Of a DNA stretch of 64,000 nucleotides, positions 27,169-36,053 are shown piece by piece (the stretch's first letter is position 1; every line of letters begins with the position of its first letter). The translations under genes and the position numbers were made by a program. Source of the DNA: Gracilimonas sp965227215 (GTDB lineage Bacteria; Bacteroidota; Rhodothermia; Balneolales; Balneolaceae); assembly GCA_965227215.1 (NCBI GenBank), contig OZ245729.1, positions 1,736,001-1,800,000 of the forward strand, in the 5' to 3' direction. The notes under the pieces are model-generated. The model was not told the origin of the DNA. It worked only from the letters and a program-made list of their open reading frames with translations, and searched no databases.

Positions 27169-27304
27169 GTCTCCCTGTTTTGAATTCCGTCAATTAATCC
27201 ATTAAAAATAAAAGAATCGGAATAATTCCCGAACTAAAGAAGTAGAGCTAGATGAACGGATTCAGTGCTTAAAAATAGACCTTACTTTCTTACGCTCAAT
27301 ATTA

Positions 27305-28429
27305 TTACCCCAACTCATCCACATAATCCAGCTTCTCCCACGGGAATTCTTCTCTTCCGAAGTGTCCGTAAGCGGCGGTTTTTCTGTAGATTGGTGATTT
27401 CAAGTTGAATCGCTTAATGATCCCTTGAGGGGTGCAGTCAAAGGTTTTGGCTACTTTGTCGGCCAGCTCTACATCGCTCAGTTTGCCGGTTCCGTAGGTG
27501 TGCACGTTTATGGATACAGGCTCCACGACCCCGATTGCATAGGCCAGCTGAACCAAGCATTCGTCAGCAAGGCCCGCTGCTACAATATTCTTGGCAATAT
27601 GCCGGGAAGCATAAGCAGCGCTTCGATCTACCTTTGAAGGATCCTTTCCTGAAAAAGCACCGCCGCCGTGTGCTCCGCGCCCGCCATATGTATCTACAAT
27701 AATCTTTCGGCCGGTAAGCCCGGTATCGCCGTGCGGACCGCCAATTACAAACTTTCCGGTTGGGTTTACATGATAAATGGTTTGGTCATCCACCAACTCA
27801 CCCGGTATTACATTTCCAATCAGGTGTTTTTTAATATCGGCTTGAATCTGAGCTTGCTCTACACCCTCATCATGCTGAGTTGAAAGTACAATCGTGTGAA
27901 TCCGGGACGGTTTTCCATCATTACTGTATTCGATGGTAACCTGGCTTTTACTATCCGGGCCGAGATAGTTCATCTTATCCGTTTGCTTACGGATTTTTGC
28001 CAGCTCCTTCAGCAGACTATGTGAATACTGCAGCGGCATCGGCATGAACTCCGGAGTTTCCCTGGTCGCATACCCAAACATCATCCCCTGGTCACCGGCA
28101 CCATCGCGATCAACTCCCTGTGCTATATCGGGGCTCTGGCTGTGTATAGTTGAAAGCACACCACAGCTTTCTGAATCAAACCTGTAAGAGGCTTTAGTGT
28201 ATCCAATTTCTTTAATCACCTGGCGAACAATTTCCTGTACATCAATGTACGATTCGGTAGTCACCTCACCTGAAACAACGGCTAAACCGGTTGTTACGAG
28301 GGTTTCAACGGCAACACGGGATTCAGGGTCATCGGAGAGAAGGGCGTCTAATATGGCATCTGAAATTTGGTCGGCTACTTTATCCGGATGTCCTTCGGAT
28401 ACAGACTCAGAGGTAAAAAGGTTTTTCAT
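27305..28429 (-). CDS. metK: S-adenosylmethionine synthase
   Basis: Makes SAM from methionine and ATP. The 374 residues are close to the usual bacterial length. Motifs: SEGHPDKVADQISDA (11-25), DGAGDQGMMFGYA, and the loop GGGAFSGKDPSKVDRSAAY. The gene follows ruvB on the same strand after a 114-bp gap that contains a promoter-like box and a G-rich leader. No known SAM riboswitch could be recognised there. Confidence 0.97.
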   Translation of the reverse strand: MKNLFTSESVSEGHPDKVADQISDAILDALLSDDPESRVAVETLVTTGLAVVSGEVTTESYIDVQEIVRQVIKEIGYTKASYRFDSESCGVLSTIHSQSPDIAQGVDRDGAGDQGMMFGYATRETPEFMPMPLQYSHSLLKELAKIRKQTDKMNYLGPDSKSQVTIEYSNDGKPSRIHTIVLSTQHDEGVEQAQIQADIKKHLIGNVIPGELVDDQTIYHVNPTGKFVIGGPHGDTGLTGRKIIVDTYGGRGAHGGGAFSGKDPSKVDRSAAYASRHIAKNIVAAGLADECLVQLAYAIGVVEPVSINVHTYGTGKLSDVELADKVAKTFDCTPQGIIKRFNLKSPIYRKTAAYGHFGREEFPWEKLDYVDELG

Positions 28430-28513
28430 GCGTAAACTAAATTCTTTGAAATAATAAGGTGCTTTCGGTTAGGAAAATGTGATTTCGGGAATCTCTCCGC
28501 CTCACAAAGGCTG

Positions 28514-28521
28514 CAAAGTTA
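28514..28521 (-). promoter_or_regulatory. Bacteroidota-type -7 box upstream of metK
   Basis: On the minus strand TAACTTTG matches the TAnnTTTG -7 consensus of Bacteroidota housekeeping promoters. A clear -33 TTTG is lacking; a T-run lies at the right distance. The transcript would have a leader of about 80 bases. Confidence 0.4.
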
Positions 28522-28543
28522 ATAAGATTTGATGAGAAAAAAG

Positions 28544-29560
28544 CTATGAATTAAATAAATCACGGTCTGTTTTTGATGGATCAATATTTAAATATTGATA
28601 GGCTTTTTTTGTACCAATACGACCTTTTGGGGTTCGCTGCAAGAATCCCTCTTTGATCAGGAAGGGTTCATATACTTCTTCAATGGTCCCCTTGTCTTCC
28701 CCCACTGCTACACCTAAAGTGCTTAACCCTACCGGACCCCCATCGTAATTTTCGATGATGGCTTTCAGGATACGGATATCCATTTCATCCAAACCGTTGT
28801 TGTCTACATCCAAAGCATTGAGGGCTTTATCAGCAATTTTATCATCTATGGTATCCAGGTTCTCCACTTGGGCAAAATCCCGGGTTCGGCGAAGCAGCTT
28901 GTTGACGATTCGTGGCGTTCCCCGGCTTCTTCGGGCAATTTCATGAGCCCCGGCTTCGGTTATTCCCATCCCCATTATATCCGCCGTACGGAGTGCGATT
29001 CGCTGAAGTAATTCTACATCGTAATAATCAAGGCGCATGTCGATACCGAAACGAGCACGGAGCGGAGCCGTCAGCAATCCTTTACGGGTTGTTGCCCCAA
29101 CCAGTGTAAAATGATTCAGCTCAATCTGAATACTCCGGGCATTCGGGCCGGAGTCAATGACTATATCCAGTTTATAATCTTCCATAGCTGAATACAGATA
29201 CTCTTCAATTACCGGATTCAACCGATGAATTTCATCTATAAAAAGAACATCTCCTTCATCCAAATTCGTGAGCATTCCGGCAAGGTCTCCCGGTTTTTCC
29301 AGTACCGGCCCGGTGGTAGGCCGAATTTTTACACCCATCTCATTTGCAATGATATAAGAGAGTGTAGTTTTACCTAATCCCGGCGGACCTGAAAGAATCA
29401 CGTGGTCCAGCGCATCGCCCCGTTGCTTGGCGGCCTTTATAAAAACGGACAAGTTAGAAATGGCCTTTTGCTGGCCTATAAATTCCTGAAGCGATCCCGG
29501 CCGAACCGTCTGTTCAAAAGCTTCTTCTTTTTCTTCAGGATTTAAGAGTGGATTATTCAC
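28544..29560 (-). CDS. ruvB: Holliday junction branch migration helicase RuvB
   Basis: An AAA+ motor that drives branch migration with RuvA. The 338 residues are standard length. Walker A GPPGLGKT (58-65), Walker B LFIDEIHRL, sensor GATTRKGLLTAPLRARFG and the C-terminal winged helix (RTPKGRIGTKKAYQYL) are all present. ruvA and ruvC are not in the window. Confidence 0.97.
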   Translation of the reverse strand: MNNPLLNPEEKEEAFEQTVRPGSLQEFIGQQKAISNLSVFIKAAKQRGDALDHVILSGPPGLGKTTLSYIIANEMGVKIRPTTGPVLEKPGDLAGMLTNLDEGDVLFIDEIHRLNPVIEEYLYSAMEDYKLDIVIDSGPNARSIQIELNHFTLVGATTRKGLLTAPLRARFGIDMRLDYYDVELLQRIALRTADIMGMGITEAGAHEIARRSRGTPRIVNKLLRRTRDFAQVENLDTIDDKIADKALNALDVDNNGLDEMDIRILKAIIENYDGGPVGLSTLGVAVGEDKGTIEEVYEPFLIKEGFLQRTPKGRIGTKKAYQYLNIDPSKTDRDLFNS

Positions 29561-29643
29561 GTTATAGAGGTAGTCTAATTGTTAACGCTAAGTTTACAGA
29601 ATTATACTTAGTTTTATAGCGAATTGCGCATGCTAATTAATGA

Positions 29644-31899
29644 ATGCCCTTTATGAAAAAGATGTCCTTATCGCCTGATGAAGTCAACTTCGACCCATCG
29701 GTGACAGAAAAATCAAAGATTGCCAAGAAAAGGGCCAATCCTAAAAAGAATGAAATCCTTAAACAGAAAGGAATGCATAAGGATTTGCGCTCCAGTAACC
29801 TGAAGATTTTTGGGAGCGAGTACTTTTTCAATTACGAGTTGAGTTGGCTAAAGTTTAACGAGCGCGTGCTTGCCGAAGCCCAGAATGAAAAAAATAAAAT
29901 ACTGGAGCGAGTGAAATTTCTTTCCATCGTTTGCTCCAATCTGGATGAGTTTTTTCAAAAACGAGTGGGGGGATTAAAACGCCAGCTTTTGGCCGGTGTG
30001 AAAGAATTATCCGTAGATGGAATGACCCCTTCCGATCAGCTAAAATCGGTACGGCATGAAGTTCAGAATATGATTGAAGCCTACCGAAGCTGTTTTTTTG
30101 AAGACCTTGTGCCTAAGCTTTCCCAAAAAGGCATTCAGATAAAATCCTATCCCGAACTTAGTGACTACCAAAAAAGTGTAAGCGACCGGTATTTCCAGAA
30201 GCAGGTCTATCCCATTGTCACTCCACTGGCGGTTGACGAATCCCACCCTTTTCCATTTATCTCGAACAAAAGCCTTTCTTTTGCCATCGAGTTGGTTAAC
30301 CCCAGAACAAAAGAGAAGTCATTTGCCCGACTTAAGATTCCTGCCAACCGAAACCGCTTTGTGCAGGTCCACAGAAAAGGGAATAAAGTGATCCTTGTTC
30401 CTATCGAAGATATTATCCGCGAGAAAATGGATCATTTCTTTCCAGGGATGAAGGTGATCTCAGCTCATATGTTTCGGGTAACCCGTAATGCCTCAGTAGA
30501 CCGGAATGAAGAAGAAGCCGAAGACCTGCTTGAGACCATTGAGGATGAACTTAGAGAACGAAAGTTTGCCGAGATTGTACGGCTTGAGATTGACACCGAA
30601 ATGCCCAAGCATTTGAAGAAATATCTCATCAAAAACCTGAACATCAACTGGCAGGATGTGTATGAAATGAAGGGGACGATCGGGCTCGCGGATGCTATGG
30701 AAATTGCCCGGCTTAGTGGATTTAACCGGCTTAAAGAACGGGTTTGGACACCTGTGTTGCACCCTTCCCTGAAGCATAACCCGGAAGACGAGATTCCCAG
30801 CATTTTTGAGGTCATCAAAAAAGGGGACTTTATGGTTCATCACCCTTACCACAGTTTTGAGCTTTCAACACAACGGTTTGTTGAAGAAGCTGCGCGGGAC
30901 CCCAAAGTACTTGCTATCAAACAGACATTATACCGCACATCAAAAGATTCTCCATTAATGCACTCTCTGATGAACGCAGCCGAGGATGGGAAACAGGTGG
31001 CGGTTTTGGTCGAAATCAAAGCCCGGTTTGATGAAGAGCGAAACATCAACTGGGCTCAAAAGCTGGAGAATTTTGGTGTACATGTAGCCTATGGCATACC
31101 CGGTCTGAAAATTCATACCAAGCTCACCATGGTAGTCCGCGAAGAAAGTGACGGGCTCAGAACCTATTGCCATATTGGTACCGGAAACTACCACCCCGAC
31201 ACAGCTCAGCTCTATGAAGACCTCGCTCTGTTTACTTGTGATGAAGAGCTCTGCTCAGACGTTACCGATATTTTCAATTTGCTTACAGGTTATGCACCCG
31301 AACAAACTTTTAAAAAGTTGTTGGTTGCCCCCAATCATATGCGTAAACAGATGAATGAGCTGATCGAGAAAGAAGTTCAGGAAGCCAAAAAAGGAAATCC
31401 AGCCCGTATTATTGCCAAAATGAACAGCCTGGAGGACCCGCTGATTATTCAAAAATTATATGACGCTTCCGGCGCCGGGGTAAAAATTGATTTAATTGTG
31501 AGAGGGGTTTGCCGCCTTATTCCCGGTAAGAAAGGGATGAGTGAAAACATAACAGTCCATTCCATTATAGGGCGCTACCTGGAGCATTCCCGCATCTATT
31601 ATTTCCATCATGCAGGAGAGCATAAGTATTTTATTGGTTCTGCCGACTGGATGCACCGTAACCTGGATGCACGCGTCGAGGCCATTACTCCCATAGAAAA
31701 AGACGAGCTTAAGAAATACCTGCAGTTTGTGATCAATATCTATTTTAACGATAACAAACAACGATGGCTTTTACTGGAAGATGGCACCTATCAGCGTGCT
31801 CAAAAAGAAAAAGGCGACTCTAAGCTGAGTGCCCACAATTTTCTGATGAACCACATGAAAGAAGGCTCCGAACCTATCCCTCAGGTACACAGCGAATAA
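29644..31899 (+). CDS. ppk1: Polyphosphate kinase 1
   Basis: Reversibly polymerises the terminal phosphate of ATP into polyphosphate. 751 residues. Family features: the N-terminal region FNYELSWLKFNERVLAEA, VLVEIKARFDEERNINWAQK, the phosphorylated-His segment GIPGLKIHTKLTMV, and the second His segment RYLEHSRIYYFHHAG with FIGSADWMHRNLDARVE. An extra basic N-terminal tail of about 55 residues precedes the conserved part, so the true start could be a downstream Met (29653 or 29662). Single gene, convergent with the anti-sigma/TPR gene. Confidence 0.96.
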   Translation: MPFMKKMSLSPDEVNFDPSVTEKSKIAKKRANPKKNEILKQKGMHKDLRSSNLKIFGSEYFFNYELSWLKFNERVLAEAQNEKNKILERVKFLSIVCSNLDEFFQKRVGGLKRQLLAGVKELSVDGMTPSDQLKSVRHEVQNMIEAYRSCFFEDLVPKLSQKGIQIKSYPELSDYQKSVSDRYFQKQVYPIVTPLAVDESHPFPFISNKSLSFAIELVNPRTKEKSFARLKIPANRNRFVQVHRKGNKVILVPIEDIIREKMDHFFPGMKVISAHMFRVTRNASVDRNEEEAEDLLETIEDELRERKFAEIVRLEIDTEMPKHLKKYLIKNLNINWQDVYEMKGTIGLADAMEIARLSGFNRLKERVWTPVLHPSLKHNPEDEIPSIFEVIKKGDFMVHHPYHSFELSTQRFVEEAARDPKVLAIKQTLYRTSKDSPLMHSLMNAAEDGKQVAVLVEIKARFDEERNINWAQKLENFGVHVAYGIPGLKIHTKLTMVVREESDGLRTYCHIGTGNYHPDTAQLYEDLALFTCDEELCSDVTDIFNLLTGYAPEQTFKKLLVAPNHMRKQMNELIEKEVQEAKKGNPARIIAKMNSLEDPLIIQKLYDASGAGVKIDLIVRGVCRLIPGKKGMSENITVHSIIGRYLEHSRIYYFHHAGEHKYFIGSADWMHRNLDARVEAITPIEKDELKKYLQFVINIYFNDNKQRWLLLEDGTYQRAQKEKGDSKLSAHNFLMNHMKEGSEPIPQVHSE

Positions 31900-31908
31900 C
31901 CAGAAAAA

Positions 31909-32715
31909 TTATTCCAATTGCTGAGCATCAAAACCTTCATAGTCTGAACTTCCAAGATCATCAGCTAACTTCTTCAGCAATCGGAAAGCCGGTTGGCGGA
32001 ACATGCCATCCAGTTGATAGGCTTCAAATACAGCTTTCTGAGCTTCTTCAAGCTCCCCTATATTTACAAGAGCATTCCCCAAATACCAATATGCTTTTTC
32101 CAGTATCATGCGGCTTTCCTCAACACGCTCTGCCGCTTCCTGAAATGCCGAAATAGCTTCATCGTAATTGGATTCGTTATAAAGAATAATCCCCTTATTG
32201 AGAAATGCTTTTGATCCATAAGGTTCTTCATCGAAGCGGTTTATGACTTCATCAAAAAGCTCAAGTGCACGATCTTCGTTTCCGGAGACGATCGCCTCAA
32301 AGCCCAGGTTAAGGAGAGAATCAGCGGTAGTAATACGCATGTCTTTAGCCCGAACGCCGTCCGAAGTTTCCACCTGATCGGGTCCGATTTGATGAACTAC
32401 AAACTGATCGATCTGAGTTGGAGTTTCTATTTTTAATATTTGCACCAAAGCGATAATCACAAAAACGGCCGCTGCCGCTACATGCCAGGTGTAAGAAGGA
32501 AGTTTCCTGATGGTTGCCGAACTTTTTACCGGTTCCGAGTTCAATGCTTCGCGCTCAATCAACTCTTTCACATTCACTTCAACTTCAAGGACATCCAGCA
32601 AATCAGGATTCTTGGCAAACTCATTCCACAGAGCCTGAATCTCTTCCTCCGAAAGCAGCCCTTTTATGTAGGCATCTATCTGCTGTCTGATTTCTTTTTC
32701 TCTCGAATTTTCCAT
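31909..32715 (-). CDS. Membrane-anchored anti-sigma-like TPR protein
   Basis: A 268-residue protein: a cytoplasmic N-terminal domain (REKEIRQQIDAYIKGLLSEE, typical of anti-sigma zinc-free N-termini in this phylum), one membrane helix (WHVAAAAVFVIIALVQIL, about 76-93) and a periplasmic TPR-like region (GNEDRALELFDEVINRF, ESNYDEAISAFQEAAERV). It follows an ECF sigma gene on the same strand, so it is most likely its regulator. The 89-bp gap holds a promoter-like site and a strong palindrome. Confidence 0.78.
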   Translation of the reverse strand: MENSREKEIRQQIDAYIKGLLSEEEIQALWNEFAKNPDLLDVLEVEVNVKELIEREALNSEPVKSSATIRKLPSYTWHVAAAAVFVIIALVQILKIETPTQIDQFVVHQIGPDQVETSDGVRAKDMRITTADSLLNLGFEAIVSGNEDRALELFDEVINRFDEEPYGSKAFLNKGIILYNESNYDEAISAFQEAAERVEESRMILEKAYWYLGNALVNIGELEEAQKAVFEAYQLDGMFRQPAFRLLKKLADDLGSSDYEGFDAQQLE

Positions 32716-32736
32716 ACTAAAGCTTTTCTTTTAATT

Positions 32737-32763
32737 CAGAATGTATTCTATAAATACATTCTG
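32737..32763. promoter_or_regulatory. Perfect 11-bp palindrome between sigma and anti-sigma genes
   Basis: CAGAATGTATT, CTATA, AATACATTCTG. It lies between the ECF-type promoter (32774-32802) and the anti-sigma/TPR start (32715), in the 5' leader. It could be an operator or an RNA hairpin that controls the ratio of sigma to anti-sigma; there is no T-run. Confidence 0.55.
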
Positions 32764-32773
32764 ATCTCACATA

Positions 32774-32802
32774 GTTAGAGCGATGAAAAAGCAATTCCTT
32801 AC
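32774..32802 (-). promoter_or_regulatory. Putative ECF-type promoter of the anti-sigma/TPR gene
   Basis: GTAAGG, 14 bases, CGCTCTAAC on the minus strand, starting immediately after the sigma gene stop. It matches the intI-remnant site at 2703-2731 in 26 of 29 bases with the same spacing. Probably recognised by an ECF sigma, perhaps the adjacent one. Confidence 0.5.
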
Positions 32803-32804
32803 AG

Positions 32805-33350
32805 TTAAAGTTTAATTTTTTTTTCGAAGCATTCCTTGAGAACATTTATAACCCGATGCTTCTTGGTCCAGGCGTTACTCACAGAGATATTAAAATGATC
32901 GGCAACCACGGAAGTTTCGTAGTCAGGATTCTGAAACCAATATTCAATGTATTTTTTATAATCAGCCTTTAACGTATCCATACAGCGTTTAAGGATGTTC
33001 ATTTTCTCATTATCAAGTAATCGGTTAAGCTGGTCGGCTTTGTCAGAGTGGTGCTCAGGAAGGTCCTCATAATTGACTTCACGGTCTTTAGAAAGCTGCT
33101 TAAAGTACTCGTGTTTGGCCGTAGTAAACAGGTAGTTTATCACCGCATCCGGGTTCGAAATCTTGTCTTCCCTGATTTTTTCTATTGCAATCAGGAGTGT
33201 ATTTTGTGCGCAGTCCTGGGCATCGTGAACGGTAGCATCCAGACGTACCATTAAAAACTTGATAAGCACCGGAGTTATTACATTCACCTGCTCGGTGACT
33301 GCAGACTCATTGCTTTCCAGTACGGCATCCACAAATTTCGAATAATCCAT
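32805..33350 (-). CDS. ECF-family RNA polymerase sigma factor
   Basis: A 181-residue sigma-70 family protein with region 2 (LDATVHDAQDCAQNTLLIAI, then INYLFTTAKHEYFKQL) and region 4 (CMDTLKADYKKYIEYWFQNP with HTH SVVADHFNISVSNAWTKKHR). There is no region 1 or 3, as expected for ECF factors. Next to it is a membrane TPR anti-sigma-like protein. The inducing signal is unknown. Confidence 0.88.
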   Translation of the reverse strand: MDYSKFVDAVLESNESAVTEQVNVITPVLIKFLMVRLDATVHDAQDCAQNTLLIAIEKIREDKISNPDAVINYLFTTAKHEYFKQLSKDREVNYEDLPEHHSDKADQLNRLLDNEKMNILKRCMDTLKADYKKYIEYWFQNPDYETSVVADHFNISVSNAWTKKHRVINVLKECFEKKIKL

Positions 33351-33447
33351 GCCCTTATTTATACCTAAATTATGTGAATGCTAAAATAACATTCGCCAAC
33401 CAAAAGAAAATAAAGAAATTTAGTTTCTAACAGTGTAGTTTTAAGCT

Positions 33448-34191
33448 ATGTATCGCGTACAGCTCAATAACTTTGAAGGCCCACTCGACCTGCTCCTTTT
33501 CTTTATCAAAAAGGACGAACTGGATATCTACAATATCCCCATCTCCTACATCACCAAGCAGTTTCTGGATTATATCCATATGCTGGAAGAGCTGGACCTG
33601 GATGTTGCCAGCGAATTTATCCTTATGGCCAGCATGTTAATGTCGATCAAAGCCAAAATGATGCTCCCGCGGGAAGACTCTGATGATGAAGAGTTGGATG
33701 AGTCAGATCCGCGTTATGAATTAGTACAACGACTGCTGGAATACAAACGGTACAAGGAAATGTCGGAGAAAATGGCCGACATGGACGAAGAGGTTCGTAA
33801 ACAATTTATGCGTGGCTATCCGGAAGCCGACGATGTGGAGCAACAAGCCACCGGAGAAGCCCTGCAGGATGTGACCATGTTTGACCTGATTGCTGCCTTC
33901 AAAAAAGTACTGCAGGATATTGAACGCAAAAACATTGTTCACCACGTAGAAAAGGTAAGTACTACCGTTGAAGAACAAGCCGAATTTGTACTGAACCGCT
34001 TACAAGAGCACGGCCGTCAAACTTTTATGGAAGTCTGTTCAACCTTGAAAAACAAAATATATGTGGTTGTGACTTTCCTGGCTGTTCTGGAGATGATAAA
34101 GGAGCAACAAATTAATCTGTTTCTCGAAGAAGACCCTACAAATTTTTATATCGACCTAAAGCCGGTGGATGAAATCATCGGCGCTAACTAA
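33448..34191 (+). CDS. scpA: Segregation and condensation protein A
   Basis: The kleisin subunit of the SMC-ScpAB condensin. 247 residues. The N-terminal signature YRVQLNNFEGPLDLLLFFIKKDELDIYN (first part) and EFILMASMLMSIKAKMMLPR are diagnostic; the C-terminal winged helix is VCSTLKNKIYVVVTFLAVLEMIK. scpB is not adjacent. The M28 peptidase gene starts 14 bases downstream, so they may share a transcript. Confidence 0.95.
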   Translation: MYRVQLNNFEGPLDLLLFFIKKDELDIYNIPISYITKQFLDYIHMLEELDLDVASEFILMASMLMSIKAKMMLPREDSDDEELDESDPRYELVQRLLEYKRYKEMSEKMADMDEEVRKQFMRGYPEADDVEQQATGEALQDVTMFDLIAAFKKVLQDIERKNIVHHVEKVSTTVEEQAEFVLNRLQEHGRQTFMEVCSTLKNKIYVVVTFLAVLEMIKEQQINLFLEEDPTNFYIDLKPVDEIIGAN

Positions 34192-34205
34192 ACCTGATTA
34201 CCTTA

Positions 34206-35837
34206 ATGATTAATAAAACACTACTTTTTTTACTCGCCCTCTCCCTTTCTGCATGCAGTATTTTTAAGAAAGGCCCCGACACTCCGCCTCCAACTATCTA
34301 TTCTTTCTCCGAAGAAATCACTAAAGACCGCCTATACAGCGACCTTGCTGTTTTGGCACACGATTCCCTTCAGGGACGAGAAACAGGCACCATAAATGAA
34401 GAAAAAGCTGCACGATATCTCGCCAAACGATATGGTGAGATTGGCTTGAAAGCTGTCGGTGATGATAATTCATACTTCCAGCACTACGAGCTTATTCAGC
34501 CTGCTGCTGAGCAAATTACCTACCTTCTGGCTAATGGAGATACAGTGGTTGATAACTCTACCCACAGCAAGCAGCAAACCGGAAACTTTATCACTCTTTT
34601 TGGTGGAAGTGATTCCGTAAGCGGCCCTATCGTTTTTGCCGGCGCCGGTATGTATAACGAAGCTGAAGGCATCAACCACTTTCCCGAAGATGTATCCGGG
34701 AAATGGCTGTTCGTTATGTACGACCGTTCCAGCACCAACATGCCCTATCTGCAGCAAGCGCTAACCTCCGGTGGTGCTGTTGGCACCATTCTGATTGTTG
34801 GAGCAGATACTACTGACTTCATTCAGGAAGCTGAAACCCGTCAAAATTATTTTGGTCGCGGACAAGGAATGAGCCTCAAATACTTGCAGGATGATGACGG
34901 CAGCGCTGCACCGGCATTCAACCGTGTTCATCCGAAATTGGGAGCTCATATGCTTGGTCTCGAGAGTCTGGAAGCCTTAGCTGAAACACAAAGTAAAATC
35001 CTCGAAGACCCTGCTTCCTTCCAGGCCAGAGCACTGGACGGTCAAACCCTTCATCACAATCCTGTTGTGAATGAGAATACAATTCGTACCAAAAACGTGG
35101 TAGCTTTATTGGAAGGCAGCGATCCTGAGCTGAAGAATGAAGTTGTTGTGTTAAGTGCACACTATGATCACGTTGGTGTTGGTCAGCCCGACTCAACCGG
35201 GGATAACATCTACAACGGTGCCGATGATGACGGTAGTGGAACCGTGGCCACACTCCATACCGCACAAGCTATGGCTGAAGCTAAAGCTGCCGGTGTTGGC
35301 CCAAAAAGAAGTGTTTTATTCCTGAGCGTATCCGGTGAAGAAAAAGGACTTTTAGGCTCCAGATATTATTCGGACCATCCCATTTTCTCTATTGAGAATA
35401 CAGTCGCAAATATCAATATTGACATGATTGGGCGGGTTGATCCTGAACATCAGAATGGTGATAGCAGCTATGTGTATATCATTGGCGGGAAAATTATTTC
35501 CTCACAGATGGATAGCCTTACTCAAATGGCGAATGTAATGGGACCTAACCTCACGCTAAGCGATCGATACAACGACCTTGAAGATCCAAACCAGTTTTAC
35601 CGCAGAAGCGACCACTGGAACTTTGGGCGACTCGGCGTGCCTTTTGTGTTTTTCTTTAACGGAACACACGAGGATTACCACCGCCCACAGGATCACATCG
35701 AAAAAATTACTTTTGAGCCTTATTTAAAGCGAACAAAACTCGTTTATAACCTTACTGCTCTTTTAGCAAACTCGCCGGAACGTCCACAGGTTGACAACCA
35801 GGAGTTTATCGAAAAGACACAGGTTGATCCGAGATAG
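34206..35837 (+). CDS. M28-family aminopeptidase lipoprotein with PA domain
   Basis: A 543-residue lipoprotein; the lipobox is LSAC (Cys17). Residues about 120-260 form a PA-like insert (HFPEDVSGKWLFVMYDRSST). The zinc peptidase domain follows with SAHYDHVGVG, NGADDDGSGT, SGEEKGLLGS, INIDMIGRVD and a final His region (THEDYHRPQDH). All metal ligands and the catalytic Glu seem present. Likely releases N-terminal amino acids in the periplasm or at the cell surface. Confidence 0.92.
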   Translation: MINKTLLFLLALSLSACSIFKKGPDTPPPTIYSFSEEITKDRLYSDLAVLAHDSLQGRETGTINEEKAARYLAKRYGEIGLKAVGDDNSYFQHYELIQPAAEQITYLLANGDTVVDNSTHSKQQTGNFITLFGGSDSVSGPIVFAGAGMYNEAEGINHFPEDVSGKWLFVMYDRSSTNMPYLQQALTSGGAVGTILIVGADTTDFIQEAETRQNYFGRGQGMSLKYLQDDDGSAAPAFNRVHPKLGAHMLGLESLEALAETQSKILEDPASFQARALDGQTLHHNPVVNENTIRTKNVVALLEGSDPELKNEVVVLSAHYDHVGVGQPDSTGDNIYNGADDDGSGTVATLHTAQAMAEAKAAGVGPKRSVLFLSVSGEEKGLLGSRYYSDHPIFSIENTVANINIDMIGRVDPEHQNGDSSYVYIIGGKIISSQMDSLTQMANVMGPNLTLSDRYNDLEDPNQFYRRSDHWNFGRLGVPFVFFFNGTHEDYHRPQDHIEKITFEPYLKRTKLVYNLTALLANSPERPQVDNQEFIEKTQVDPR

Positions 35838-35877
35838 AGATATCAGATTTAGGAATACGACGAGGATCCTGGCTTTT

Positions 35878-35901
35878 GCTCCCACGCAGAGCGATCGGAG
35901 C
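35878..35901. repeat. REP-like palindrome, first of an inverted pair
   Basis: GCTCC-CACGC-AGA-GCGAT-CGGAGC: imperfect arms around the CGCAGAGCG head. It pairs with the opposite-facing copy at 36023-36048, making a BIME-like doublet between convergent genes. Confidence 0.55.
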
Positions 35902-36022
35902 AAGCCCGCTGGGCTAAAATCAAGATTCCAGGAACCAGAATTCAAAAATCGGGAGTTGGATTTCTGATTCCTGAATTCTTTTCTTTTCCGATTTATAACT
36001 ACGGCATCTCAAACCTTTCACT

Positions 36023-36053
36023 CGCTCCGGTCGCTCTGCGCCGGAGCGTTTTT
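36023..36053 (+). terminator. REP-like palindrome acting as terminator
   Basis: CGCTCCGG, a CGCTCTGCG centre, and CCGGAGCG followed by five Ts and TTTT. It is the reverse-orientation partner of 35878-35901. Its T-run is on the plus strand, so it probably ends transcription from the M28 gene; it overlaps the stop of the convergent CHAT gene. Confidence 0.65.
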
